Positions 41,869 to 50,390 of a stretch of 64,000 nt of DNA are shown piece after piece. A program made the translations under genes and the position numbers. Location of the stretch: contig NZ_JNZP01000014.1 of assembly GCF_000725545.1 (NCBI RefSeq), forward strand, positions 62,001 through 126,000, given 5' to 3'. Within the stretch, counting starts at the first letter, position 1. Each line of letters starts with the position of its first letter. Under the pieces are notes generated by a model. It worked only from the letters and a program-made list of their open reading frames with translations, was not told where the DNA came from and ran no database searches. Origin of the DNA: Streptomyces exfoliatus (lineage in GTDB: Bacteria; Actinomycetota; Actinomycetes; Streptomycetales; Streptomycetaceae).

Positions 41869-43071
41869 TCAGGAGGAGGTGGTCGTCGCCTTGCGCAGCG
41901 CGCTGATGCAGGTGCCGATCGCCTCCTGGAGGGCTTCGAGGCGCTGGAGCATGTCGGCCTCGTAGATGTCCTCCTCCATCACCTCGTCCAGGGTCAGCTC
42001 CTCGAAGACCTTCGTCGCCTTCTGCAGGCTGTTGTAGAACTTCGTCCGCCGCTCCTGGACCCGCAGCGCCGGGTCCTCCTCGACGGCCTTCGCGACGAGG
42101 CCCTTGACCGTGTCGTACGCCTCACCCGCCCACTCGCCCGCCTCCTCGGAGTCGTCCAGCTCGTCGAGGAGCGACAGGTGCCGCTCCGCCTCCGCGCGCA
42201 GTTCGGCCGGCGCCTCCACGGTCTGCCCGGCGGGGGTCCTGATCTGGCCGTTCTCGACGATCTGGCGCACGTACCCGATGCGGTCGGCCGCCTTCGCCTC
42301 GCTCGCCACCGCCTTCTTCAGGTCGTCGGTCCGCGCGATGGCGCGGGCCATCTCGGTTTGGAGGGCGGGATCCTCCTTCATGCGGTCGAGCAGCGCGCCC
42401 CGCGCGGCCTCCGCCGTTCCCGGGTCGGCCAGGATCGCGGCCCGCAGCGCCGTCGGGTTCTCGGCGACCTCCAGGGCCTTCGTCGGCCGGATGCCCTCCG
42501 CCTCGGCCGCCGCGCTGATCGCCTGGCCGCGCACCGAAGAGGCGCTGTTGCGGGAGGTGTAGTACGAGAGCCAGACGTCCGCCTCGGGCAGCTCGATGTC
42601 CTCACCAGGGACGAGCACCTCGAACTGCGGGACCAGACCGTCGTCGGCCGCCATGTCCCAGGCCTTGTAGTACCGCATGACCCGCTCCGGCGAGCACCCC
42701 GCGAGCTGCGCGAAGGCCTTCGCCGACACCTTCGTCCGGGCCGTCCCCTCGGCCGCCTGGCCGCCGGGGCGGACGCTCCGCGCCACCTTGAGGGCGAAGG
42801 CCCAGCCGCCGGTCCGCGCGTACACCCCGAAGTCGTGCGCGTCGCGGACGACCACGGGGTCGTGGTCCCGGCCGTCCGCGCCGTCCGTGCCGTCCGCGCC
42901 GTCCGTGCCGTCCGCGTCGTACCGGCCCTGGTCGTCCGTTGCGTCCGGTACGTCCCGCGTCGCCACCTGGGGCTCGGGAGCCGACGGCTCCCAGAACTCC
43001 GGCTCCGAGATCGCCGCGACGGCCTCGGGTTCGGCGGGGGACGATGCGGACGGGGTGAAGGCGATGGTCAC
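41869..43071 (-). CDS. Conserved actinobacterial protein of unknown function with an HTH-like segment
   Basis: A 400-residue hydrophilic, acidic protein that I do not recognise. Residues 1-70 are low-complexity, including the ADGTDGADGTDGADGRD repeat. Residues about 75-170 form a folded part with a helix-turn-helix-like segment (KVSAKAFAQLAGCSPERVMR, about 114-133), reminiscent of ParB/KorB-type DNA-binding helices but without their other motifs. The rest is helical and charged, with likely coiled coil near the C-terminus (LQRLEALQEAIGTCISALRK). The GTG start has a GGAGAG site 8 nt upstream. It is convergent with the MFS gene. No signal peptide or membrane segment is present. Confidence 0.7.
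   Translation of the reverse strand: MTIAFTPSASSPAEPEAVAAISEPEFWEPSAPEPQVATRDVPDATDDQGRYDADGTDGADGTDGADGRDHDPVVVRDAHDFGVYARTGGWAFALKVARSVRPGGQAAEGTARTKVSAKAFAQLAGCSPERVMRYYKAWDMAADDGLVPQFEVLVPGEDIELPEADVWLSYYTSRNSASSVRGQAISAAAEAEGIRPTKALEVAENPTALRAAILADPGTAEAARGALLDRMKEDPALQTEMARAIARTDDLKKAVASEAKAADRIGYVRQIVENGQIRTPAGQTVEAPAELRAEAERHLSLLDELDDSEEAGEWAGEAYDTVKGLVAKAVEEDPALRVQERRTKFYNSLQKATKVFEELTLDEVMEEDIYEADMLQRLEALQEAIGTCISALRKATTTSS
42871..42915 (-). repeat. Five tandem 9-nt repeats inside the unknown gene
   Basis: Five copies of GCCGTCCGC or GCCGTCCGT in strict alternation on the + strand encode the (A/T)DG repeat of the protein. An array of this kind can change copy number by slippage without shifting frame. 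Confidence 0.75.
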
Positions 43072-43204
43072 CGAGGGCTCTCCGGAAGGTCGACTACGAC
43101 AACTGCGGCCGACAGCCTATACGCACCCGTTGGCGATGGTTCGTCCGATTCGAAGCCCGGTAAACCGGTGGCGGCGCGGCCACGGCAGCGGGCAGCATGC
43201 CGCC

Positions 43205-43240
43205 ATGACCTACGGAATCGAGCTCCACCCCGCGCGATGA
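43205..43240 (+). CDS. Possible 11-residue leader peptide
   Basis: An ATG-started ORF encoding MTYGIELHPAR ends in TGA that overlaps the ATG of the next gene (ATGA). Upstream of it there is only a weak purine stretch. Either it is an upstream ORF whose translation couples to the next gene, or it is chance. The start resembles that of RelE-type toxins, but nothing of such a protein follows. Confidence 0.3.
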   Translation: MTYGIELHPAR

Positions 43241-45000
43241 GCGCCCCGCACGAGCGCCCGACGCTCGCACCCTCCCTGTACGCGTACGCCGAGGGCCTGC
43301 GCGACAGCGACCCCGCCGCGCCGCCGCCCGAAGGCGGCCACCCCCTCCCCGACACGGCGAACCTGCCGGGCCGCCGGACCCTCCGCTACGCCGAGGCCCG
43401 CGCCGCCGTCACCGCCATCCTGCTCCCGCTCCTCGACGCCCCCGACCCCGTGCGGGCCGCCGCCGAGGCGGAACGCGCGCTCGGCGCGACGGGCGTCGTG
43501 CGTGGGCGGGTCGTCTTCCACGCGGCGGCGGCCATCGAACCGCCCGAGGAACCCGCCGCCCGCGCCCGCACCCGAGCATTCGCCCGACACCTCGTCCGGA
43601 CCGGAACGATCGTCCCCGGCGTGGCCGCAGGCCTCGGGCTCCTGAGCCGGCTCGCGGAACCCGAGGACGTCCCGTACCTGCGCGTCCTCGGCCTCCTCGA
43701 CGGTCTCCTCGACCCCGTCGACCGGACCCTCGCGCCCCTGGACCGGGAGGCGGCCGCCCTGCTGTGGCTGATCCACCGGACCCGGGGCGAGGAACTCCGC
43801 GGCCTCGTCGAAGCCCTCGCCGCCGGGGACCGGACGGCCGTGTCCGACCGGCTCCTCACGCTTCCCACGGAGGCACGGGACATGGGCCCCGAGGCCTCCC
43901 GCCGGGTCGCCGAGGCCGTCGGCCTCGCCGGACTCCTCCGCACGGCCCCGGACCACCCCGGCCTCCTCGCGCGGGCCGTGCACCTCCTCGTCCGCATGAC
44001 CAGCAGCCGGGACTACCACGCCGAGGTCCTGCGGTACGGAGAAGCCGTCGGCCTGTACGAGACGGTGGCCGCCCACGCCCACCTGCTGCCCCGCGACGTG
44101 GAGCACCGGGCCAGGCTGCTCACCCTCGCCCTCGACCTGCACAGCGGCCCCTCGCACCTCCTGCCCTGGCCGCCCGGCCGGCGCGAGGAACTCCACCGCA
44201 CCCTCCTGGACACGGCGGCGTGGCCGGGCCCCGCGCCGACCGACCCGGCCGGGCGGCGGCGCGCCGACTGGATCCGCCGGACGGCACGCCGGCTGCGCGC
44301 CGCACCGCAGGACCCGCCCCGGTTCCGGATCGAGGTGGCCGTCGCCGACCCCGGCGACCCGGACGTCGTCGAGACCCGCTTCCTGATCGACGGGCGGCCC
44401 CTCGTCCCGGAGGCCTTCGGGCCGGGCCCGGGGGAGTCCCCCGAGCGGCTCCTCGACAGCGGCGCGCTGCGGGCCGGGCCCGAACCCCGGGAGGTACGGC
44501 TCGCCGAGGCGTACTGCACCGAGGGCTGCTGCGGCGCCCTGTACGTGACCGTGCGCCGTGAGGGCGAGCACGTCGTGTGGAGCGACTGGCGGCGGTCGGG
44601 CTCACCCGCCGCGCGGCCGGACCTCCCCGCGTACCGCTTCGACGCCGCCGCCTACGACGCCGAGGTCGCGCGCGCCGAGCACGACCACTCCTGGACCTGG
44701 CCGGCCCGCCGCACCGCCCGGCTGATCACCGCCGGGCTCCGCGACCGCCCCGACCTCCTCACCCGCTGGGGACTCCGGCAGGGCTGGATCAGCTCGGACT
44801 TCGGCCAACCGGACACGACCGTCGTCACGTTCACCGGGCCGCCGCTCGGGAGCGGGGGCCGTAGTGCGGCGGAGGGGGAGACGCGCCAGTTCCTGTGGCG
44901 GCTGCCCGACGACGGCGCCCCTCCCGAGGAGCGGGCCGCCACCGCCCTGCGCCGGCTGGCCGAGGAGGACCCCAGGCGCTATCCGGAACTGCGCGGATGA
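43237..45000 (+). CDS. Protein of unknown function with CTEGCCG motif
   Basis: A 587-residue cytoplasmic protein that I do not recognise. Residues 1-365 are alanine/leucine/arginine-rich helices, possibly alpha-solenoid (for example VPYLRVLGLLDGLLDPVDRT). Residues about 365-550 switch to beta-rich sequence, with RFRIEVAVADPGDPDVVETR, the cysteine motif YCTEGCCGALYVTVRREG (near 425-442) and a tryptophan-rich part (HSWTWPARRTARLI, LLTRWGLRQGWISSDFG). The three close cysteines could bind a metal. No Shine-Dalgarno precedes ATG 43237; translation may be coupled to the 11-codon ORF overlapping it. It lies alone between two unrelated genes. Confidence 0.7.
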   Translation: MSAPHERPTLAPSLYAYAEGLRDSDPAAPPPEGGHPLPDTANLPGRRTLRYAEARAAVTAILLPLLDAPDPVRAAAEAERALGATGVVRGRVVFHAAAAIEPPEEPAARARTRAFARHLVRTGTIVPGVAAGLGLLSRLAEPEDVPYLRVLGLLDGLLDPVDRTLAPLDREAAALLWLIHRTRGEELRGLVEALAAGDRTAVSDRLLTLPTEARDMGPEASRRVAEAVGLAGLLRTAPDHPGLLARAVHLLVRMTSSRDYHAEVLRYGEAVGLYETVAAHAHLLPRDVEHRARLLTLALDLHSGPSHLLPWPPGRREELHRTLLDTAAWPGPAPTDPAGRRRADWIRRTARRLRAAPQDPPRFRIEVAVADPGDPDVVETRFLIDGRPLVPEAFGPGPGESPERLLDSGALRAGPEPREVRLAEAYCTEGCCGALYVTVRREGEHVVWSDWRRSGSPAARPDLPAYRFDAAAYDAEVARAEHDHSWTWPARRTARLITAGLRDRPDLLTRWGLRQGWISSDFGQPDTTVVTFTGPPLGSGGRSAAEGETRQFLWRLPDDGAPPEERAATALRRLAEEDPRRYPELRG

Positions 45001-45084
45001 TCCCGTACGGCCGTCCCGGTGACCTCCAGTGGTCCACTCCAACGGCGGTTATCCACAGGGGTGGTGAGGCCGCCGGGCGGCGCG

Positions 45085-45090
45085 TACGGT
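45085..45090 (+). promoter_or_regulatory. Putative -10 box (TACGGT), leaderless promoter of the peptidase operon
   Basis: TACGGT ends 7 nt before ATG 45098 and there is no Shine-Dalgarno. If correct, the four-peptidase operon starts without a leader. Confidence 0.4.
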
Positions 45091-45097
45091 GCCAGAC

Positions 45098-45931
45098 ATG
45101 AAGATCCTCATCAGCGCCGACATGGAGGGCGCGACCGGTGTCACCTGGCCCGCCGACGTCCTGCCCGGCACGCCCCAGTGGGAGCGGTGCCGCGCGATGT
45201 TCACCTCCGACGTGAACGCCGCCGTGCTCGGCTTCTTCGACGGCGGCGCCGACGAGGTGCTCATCAACGAGGCGCACTGGTCCATGCGGAACCTGCTCCT
45301 GGAGCGGCTCGACGAGCGCGCCGAGATGCTCACCGGACGGCACAAGTCCCTCTCCATGGTCGAGGGCGTGCAGCACGGGGACGTCGACGGCATCGCCTTC
45401 GTCGGCTACCACACGGGCGCGGGCGCCGAAGGCGTCCTCGCCCACACCTACCTCGCCAACTCGATCACCGGGGTCTGGCTCAACGGCGAGCGGGCGAGCG
45501 AGGGTCTGCTCAACGCCCACGTGGTCGCGGAGTACGGCGTGCCCGTCGTTCTCGTCACCGGGGACGACCTCACCTGCGAGGACGCCCTCGGGTACGCCCC
45601 CGAGGCACCCAAGGTCGCCGTCAAGGACCACGTCTCGCGGTACGCGGCGGTGTGCAGGACCCCCAGCAGAACCGCCGCCGACATCCGGGCGGCGGCGAAG
45701 ACCGGCGCCGCGCTCGCCGTCCGCCACGAGCCGGTCCGCGGCGGGCCCTTCACCGTGGAGCTGGAGTTCGACGCCGAGCACCTGGGAGCCGCCGCCACGG
45801 TGGTTCCCGGCGTGGCGCGGAGCGGTGAGCGGCGTGTCGCCTACACCAGCGAGACGATGTACGAGGCAATTCGCACGTTCAAGGCGGTCACGACCATCGT
45901 CTCGGCCGCGGTGGAGGAGCAGTATGGCTGA
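45098..45931 (+). CDS. D-aminopeptidase of the DppA type (M55)
   Basis: A 277-residue zinc peptidase. N-terminal MKILISADMEGATG holds the metal Asp/Glu of M55, and DEVLINEAHWSMRNLL and IAFVGYHTGAGAEGVLAHT carry the metal histidines. In B. subtilis, DppA is a decameric self-compartmentalising D-Ala-D-Ala aminopeptidase, so this enzyme should release D-amino acids from short peptides such as cell-wall turnover products. The in-frame GTG 45089 is less likely than ATG 45098, which follows a -10 box. It overlaps the following M20 gene by 8 nt and heads a four-gene hydrolase operon. Confidence 0.88.
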   Translation: MKILISADMEGATGVTWPADVLPGTPQWERCRAMFTSDVNAAVLGFFDGGADEVLINEAHWSMRNLLLERLDERAEMLTGRHKSLSMVEGVQHGDVDGIAFVGYHTGAGAEGVLAHTYLANSITGVWLNGERASEGLLNAHVVAEYGVPVVLVTGDDLTCEDALGYAPEAPKVAVKDHVSRYAAVCRTPSRTAADIRAAAKTGAALAVRHEPVRGGPFTVELEFDAEHLGAAATVVPGVARSGERRVAYTSETMYEAIRTFKAVTTIVSAAVEEQYG

Positions 45932-47258
45932 GGAGGTCCGGGGCCCGGACACGACGGCGCTCGACGAGGTGGTCACCTTCACCTCCGAGCTCATCCGCAT
46001 CGACACCACCAACCGGGGCGGCGGCGACTGCCGTGAGCGGCCCGCCGCCGAGTACGTCGCCGAACGGCTCGCCGCCGCCGGTGTCGAACCCACCCTCCTG
46101 GAGCGGACCCCCGGCCGCACCAACGTGGTGGCGCGCATCCCCGGCACCGACCCCTCGGCCGAGGCGCTCCTCGTCCACGGCCATCTGGACGTGGTGCCCG
46201 CCGACCCCGCCGAGTGGACCACGCACCCCTTCTCCGGGGAGGTCCGCGACGGGACCGTGTGGGGGCGGGGCGCCGTCGACATGAAGAACATGGACGCGAT
46301 GGTCCTGGCCGTCGTCCGCTCCTGGGCCCGGCAGGGCGTCCGGCCGCGCCGCGACATCGTCCTGGCCTACACCGCCGACGAGGAGGCCAGCGCGGAGGAC
46401 GGCTCCGGCTTCCTCGCCGACCGGCACGCCGCGCTCTTCGAGGGCTGCACGGAGGGCATCAGCGAGTCGGGGGCGTTCAGCTTCCACCCGCAGCCCGGCA
46501 CCACCCTCTACCCGATCGCCGCGGGGGAGCGGGGCACCGCCTGGCTCAAGCTGACCGCCCACGGCCGGGCGGGCCACGGCTCCAAGGTGAACACGGCCAA
46601 CGCGGTGACCCGCCTCGCCGACGCCGTCGCCCGGATCGGCTCGCACCCCTGGCCCGTCCGCCTCACCGCGACCGTCCGCGCCGCCCTCACCGAACTGGCC
46701 GCGCTGTACGCCATCGACGTGGACACCCACGCGCCCGACCTCGACGTGGACCTGCTCCTCGACAAGCTCGGACCGGCCGCCGCCCTCGTCGAACCGACCG
46801 TCCGCAACAGCACCAACCCGACGATCCTCGACGCCGGGTACAAGGTCAACGTCATCCCGGGCCAGGCCGTCGCCTACATCGACGGGCGGACCCTGCCGGG
46901 CACCGAGGAGGAGTTCGCCGCGACCATGGACCGGCTCACCGGGCCGGACGTGGAATGGCAGTTCCACCACCGCGAGGTGGCCCTGGAGGCCCCCGTCGAC
47001 TCACCGACCTTCGCCAAGCTGCGGGCCGCCGTCGAGCGCTTCGACCCGGCCGGGCACGTCGTGCCGTTCACCATGTCCGGCGGCACCGACGCCAAGCAGT
47101 TCTCCCGGCTCGGCATCACCGGCTACGGCTTCTCGCCGCTCCGGCTGCCCCCGGGCCTCGACTACGCGGCCCTGTTCCACGGCGTCGACGAACGGGTCCC
47201 CGTGGACGCCCTGCACTTCGGCGTCCAGGTACTCGACCACTATCTGAAGTCCGCGTAG
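45924..47258 (+). CDS. M20/M25/M40-family metallopeptidase
   Basis: A 444-residue dinuclear zinc hydrolase. Motifs in order are HGHLDVVP (first metal His and Asp, about residues 79-86), WGRGAVDMKNMDA (bridging Asp), ADEEAS (catalytic base Glu and metal Glu, about 153-158) and FHGVDERVP (last His). An inserted dimerisation domain lies at about residues 205-340. The family includes dipeptidases, ArgE, DapE and carboxypeptidase G2; the neighbours suggest an enzyme that trims short peptides. ATG 45924 has a GGAGGAG site 6 nt upstream, inside the end of the M55 gene, so the two are coupled. Confidence 0.88.
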   Translation: MAEEVRGPDTTALDEVVTFTSELIRIDTTNRGGGDCRERPAAEYVAERLAAAGVEPTLLERTPGRTNVVARIPGTDPSAEALLVHGHLDVVPADPAEWTTHPFSGEVRDGTVWGRGAVDMKNMDAMVLAVVRSWARQGVRPRRDIVLAYTADEEASAEDGSGFLADRHAALFEGCTEGISESGAFSFHPQPGTTLYPIAAGERGTAWLKLTAHGRAGHGSKVNTANAVTRLADAVARIGSHPWPVRLTATVRAALTELAALYAIDVDTHAPDLDVDLLLDKLGPAAALVEPTVRNSTNPTILDAGYKVNVIPGQAVAYIDGRTLPGTEEEFAATMDRLTGPDVEWQFHHREVALEAPVDSPTFAKLRAAVERFDPAGHVVPFTMSGGTDAKQFSRLGITGYGFSPLRLPPGLDYAALFHGVDERVPVDALHFGVQVLDHYLKSA

Positions 47259-47303
47259 CCGCGACGACGCGGCCGCGCGCAGGAACGACCGGGGGGAAGT
47301 CCC

Positions 47304-49304
47304 ATGAAGAACACGGCCGCCTACGGCAGCTGGCTGTCACCCGTCGACGCGGCGCTCGCCGCCGCGCACGACGGGCGGCCCGAGTACCTCGGCGCCGTCG
47401 GCGACGAACTGTGGTGGACCGCGCCCCGCCCCGCCGAGGGAGGCAGGCGCGCCCTCGTCAGGCGGCGCGCGGACGGCGCCGAGGAGGGGATGCTGCCCGC
47501 CCCGTGGAACGTCCGGAGCCGGGTGATCGAGTACGGCGGCCGACCCTGGGCGGCGGTCGCCCGCCCGGCGGGCGGACCGCTCGCCGTGTTCTGCCACTTC
47601 GCGGACCAGCGGCTGTACGCCTACGAGCCCGATGCCGTTCCCGGCACGGAGCCGAGGCCCCTCACCCCCGTCTCCGCGGTCGGCGGCGGACTGCGCTGGG
47701 TCGACCCCGTGATCCGTCCCGACCGGGGCGAGGTGTGGTGCGTCCTGGAGGAGTTCACCGGACCCGCGCCCACCGACGTGCGCCGGGTGCTCGTCGCCGT
47801 GCCCCTGGACGGATCGGCCGCCGACGACCGCGCGGCGGTACGCGAACTGTCCGACGGGGCGCACCGGTTCGTGACCGGGCCCCGGCTCTCCCCGGACGGG
47901 CGACGGGTGGCCTGGATCGCCTGGGACCACCCACGGATGCCCTGGGACGGCACCGAGGTCCTGCTCGCCGAGGTCGGGCCCGACGGGACCTTCCACGATG
48001 CCAGGACCGTCGCCGGCGGGCCCGCCGAGTCGATCCCGCAGGTCGACTGGGACGGGGCGGGACGCCTGCTCCTCGTCAGCGACCGCACCGGTTGGTGGAA
48101 CCTCTACCGCGCGGACGTCGACGCGGCCGGCGGGGTGGGCGAACCGGTCGCGCTCTGTCCCCGCGCCGAGGAGTTCGGCGGACCGCTCTGGAAGATCGGA
48201 CTGACCTGGTTCACGCCCCTCGACAACGGGCTGATCGCCGTCGTCCACGGCAAGGGCACCACCGCCCTCGGCATCCTCGACCCCGAGCGCGGCGCCCTCG
48301 TCGACGCTCACGGACCCTGGACCGAGTGGGCCTCGACGCTCGCCGCGCACGGCACCCGGGTGGTCGGCCTCGCCGCGGGACCGCGGAGCGCGTACGAACT
48401 CGTCGAACTCGACACCCGCACCGGCCGCACCCGCGTGGTCGGCGCCGCGCACCACGACGCCGTCGACCCCGCCCACCACCCCGAACCTCACGTCCGTACC
48501 TTCACCGGACCCGGCGGCCGGGAGATCCACGCACAGGTCTACCCGCCCCACCACCCGGAGTTCGCCGGACCCGAGGACGAACTGCCGCCGTACGTGATCT
48601 GGGCCCACGGGGGTCCCACCGGACACGCGCCGCTCGTCCTCGACCTGGAGATCACCTACTTCACCTCACGGGGCATCGGGGTCGCCGAGGTCAACTACGG
48701 CGGCTCGACGGGCTACGGCCGGGAGTACCGGGAGCGGCTCCGCGAGCAGTGGGGCGTCGTCGACGTCGAGGACTGCGCGGCCGTCGCCCGGGCCCTCGCC
48801 GCCGAAGGCACCGCCGACCCGGCCCGCCTCGCCGTGCGCGGCGGCAGCGCGGGCGGCTGGACGACCGCCGCCTCCCTCGTCGCCACCGACGTGTACGCGT
48901 GCGGCACGATCATCTACCCCATCCTCGACCTCCGCGGCTGGGCGACCGACGAGACCCACGACTTCGAATCCGAGTACCTGTACGGACTGATCGGCCCCGT
49001 CGACCAGGTGCCCGCCCGCTACAAGGAGCGCTCGCCGATCGAGCACGTCGACCGGGTCACCACGCCCTTCCTGCTGCTCCAGGGGCTCGACGACGTCATC
49101 TGCCCGCCCGCGCAGGCCGAGCGGTTCCTCGCCCGCACGGCCGGCCGGGGCGTCCCGCACGCCTACCTCGCCTTCGAGGGAGAGGGTCACGGCTTCCGCA
49201 GGGCCGACACCATGGTGCGCGCCCTGGAGGCCGAACTCTCCCTGTACGCCCACGTCTTCGGTGTCAGCCGGACCGACGTCCCCGCCCTGGAGTACCGCAC
49301 ATGA
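47304..49304 (+). CDS. S9-family serine peptidase (acyl-peptide hydrolase/prolyl oligopeptidase-like)
   Basis: A 666-residue cytosolic peptidase. The N-terminal part (residues about 20-390) is a TolB/WD-like beta-propeller that admits only short peptides. The C-terminal alpha/beta-hydrolase part has the nucleophile VRGGSAGGWTT (Ser near residue 516), the acid in LQGLDDVICPP and the catalytic His in GEGHGFRR. The motif GGSTGYGREYRE is typical of S9C acylaminoacyl peptidases. A GGGG-rich ribosome site precedes the ATG. The stop overlaps the start of the L,D-carboxypeptidase gene (ATGA). No signal peptide is present. Confidence 0.9.
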   Translation: MKNTAAYGSWLSPVDAALAAAHDGRPEYLGAVGDELWWTAPRPAEGGRRALVRRRADGAEEGMLPAPWNVRSRVIEYGGRPWAAVARPAGGPLAVFCHFADQRLYAYEPDAVPGTEPRPLTPVSAVGGGLRWVDPVIRPDRGEVWCVLEEFTGPAPTDVRRVLVAVPLDGSAADDRAAVRELSDGAHRFVTGPRLSPDGRRVAWIAWDHPRMPWDGTEVLLAEVGPDGTFHDARTVAGGPAESIPQVDWDGAGRLLLVSDRTGWWNLYRADVDAAGGVGEPVALCPRAEEFGGPLWKIGLTWFTPLDNGLIAVVHGKGTTALGILDPERGALVDAHGPWTEWASTLAAHGTRVVGLAAGPRSAYELVELDTRTGRTRVVGAAHHDAVDPAHHPEPHVRTFTGPGGREIHAQVYPPHHPEFAGPEDELPPYVIWAHGGPTGHAPLVLDLEITYFTSRGIGVAEVNYGGSTGYGREYRERLREQWGVVDVEDCAAVARALAAEGTADPARLAVRGGSAGGWTTAASLVATDVYACGTIIYPILDLRGWATDETHDFESEYLYGLIGPVDQVPARYKERSPIEHVDRVTTPFLLLQGLDDVICPPAQAERFLARTAGRGVPHAYLAFEGEGHGFRRADTMVRALEAELSLYAHVFGVSRTDVPALEYRT

Positions 49305-50287
49305 CCCGTCAGGACCCCCCTCCCGCCACCGTCGACCGAGAGGCCGGCAGCCGGCCGGGTGTCGGTGCGCTCGCCCGGCCGGACCGGCTCCGGCCGGGCG
49401 CCCGTGTCGCCGTCGTCGCGCCCAGCGGGCCCGTCCCCGAGGAACGGCTCAAGGCGGGACTCGACATCCTGAGCGGCTGGGGTCTCGATCCCGTGGTCGC
49501 CCCGCACGTCCTCGACACCCACCCCACCCTCGACCACCTCGCGGGCGCCGACCGGGATCGAGCCCAGGACCTCACGGAGGCCTGGTGCGACCCCTCGGTC
49601 TCCGCCGTCATCTGCGCGCGCGGCGGATTCGGGGCGCAGCGGATGGTCGACCTCGTCGACTGGAGGGCCGTCAGGGAGGCCGGGCCCAAGGTGTTCGTCG
49701 GGTACAGCGACGTCACCGCCCTGCACGAGGCCTTCGCCGTCCGGACCGGATTCGCCACCCTGCACGGTCCGATGGTCGCCGCCGGCACGTTCCTGTCGGA
49801 CCCGCGCACCCAGGAGTCGCTGCGGGCCACCCTCTTCGAGCCCGAGTCGGTGCGGACGCTCGGGCTCGGGACGGCACGGGCCCTGGTGCCGGGCCGGGCC
49901 CGGGGCGTCACCCTCGGCGGCTGCGCCAGCCTCCTCGCCGCCGACCTCGGCACGCCGCACGGCCGGCCCTCGGCGCGCGGCGGGCTGCTGCTCCTGGAGG
50001 ACGTGGGGGAGGAGCCGTACCGGCTCGACCGCGTCCTCACCCAACTGCTGCGCTCCGGCTGGCTGGACGGCGTCACGGGCGTCGGCCTGGGCTCGTGGGA
50101 GGAGTGCGGCCCGTACGAGGAGGTGCGGGCGGTCCTTGTCGACCGGCTCGGCGGGCTCGGCGTACCGGTCGTGGAGGAGATGGGCTTCGGGCACAGCATG
50201 ACGGCGCTGACGGTGCCGCTCGGAGTGTCGGGGACGCTCGACGCGGAGGAGGGCACGCTCACGCTCGACGTACCGGCCCTGCGCTGA
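49301..50287 (+). CDS. L,D-carboxypeptidase family protein (S66; LdcA/MccF-like)
   Basis: A 328-residue serine peptidase. The triad is recognisable: the nucleophile Ser in VGYSDVTALHE near residue 143, Glu in LLLLEDVGEEPYRLDR near 230, and His in GFGHS near 300. GGCASLLAADLGTP is the oxyanion-side loop. S66 members either cleave the L-Lys/Dap-D-Ala bond of murein tetrapeptides in recycling (LdcA) or inactivate microcin C-type inhibitors (MccF). With M55, M20 and S9 neighbours a murein peptide or D-amino-acid peptide role fits better. ATG 49301 overlaps the S9 stop by 4 nt; open frames further upstream are antisense or out of register and not used. Confidence 0.87.
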   Translation: MTRQDPPPATVDREAGSRPGVGALARPDRLRPGARVAVVAPSGPVPEERLKAGLDILSGWGLDPVVAPHVLDTHPTLDHLAGADRDRAQDLTEAWCDPSVSAVICARGGFGAQRMVDLVDWRAVREAGPKVFVGYSDVTALHEAFAVRTGFATLHGPMVAAGTFLSDPRTQESLRATLFEPESVRTLGLGTARALVPGRARGVTLGGCASLLAADLGTPHGRPSARGGLLLLEDVGEEPYRLDRVLTQLLRSGWLDGVTGVGLGSWEECGPYEEVRAVLVDRLGGLGVPVVEEMGFGHSMTALTVPLGVSGTLDAEEGTLTLDVPALR

Positions 50288-50354
50288 ACCGAGTGTCGGG
50301 CACCCGGGCGCGCGGTCTTCACTGAATCTCCGTCAACAACCTTCGTTCGGCGGA

Positions 50355-50383
50355 TTGACGGGATCTGACACGTGTCACAGCAT
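50355..50383 (+). promoter_or_regulatory. Putative promoter of the CocE-type gene (TTGACG-N17-CAGCAT)
   Basis: TTGACG (50355-50360) and CAGCAT (50378-50383) have a 17-nt spacer. The spacer includes most of the palindrome TGACACGTGTCA (50366-50377). Transcription would start near 50390, at the edge of the long inverted repeat. Confidence 0.5.
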
Positions 50384-50390
50384 GGGCGCT

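Noticed and set aside
41869..45000. Defence or phage-related pair formed by the two unknown proteins
   Set aside because: They are divergent, share no motif known from defence systems, and no nuclease, integrase or phage gene is nearby.
46214..49300. Long plus-strand open frame running through the M20 and S9 genes into the L,D-carboxypeptidase gene
   Set aside because: Only the last 328 codons show homology; upstream the frame is arginine/proline-rich and out of register with the M20 and S9 genes, which hold catalytic motifs.
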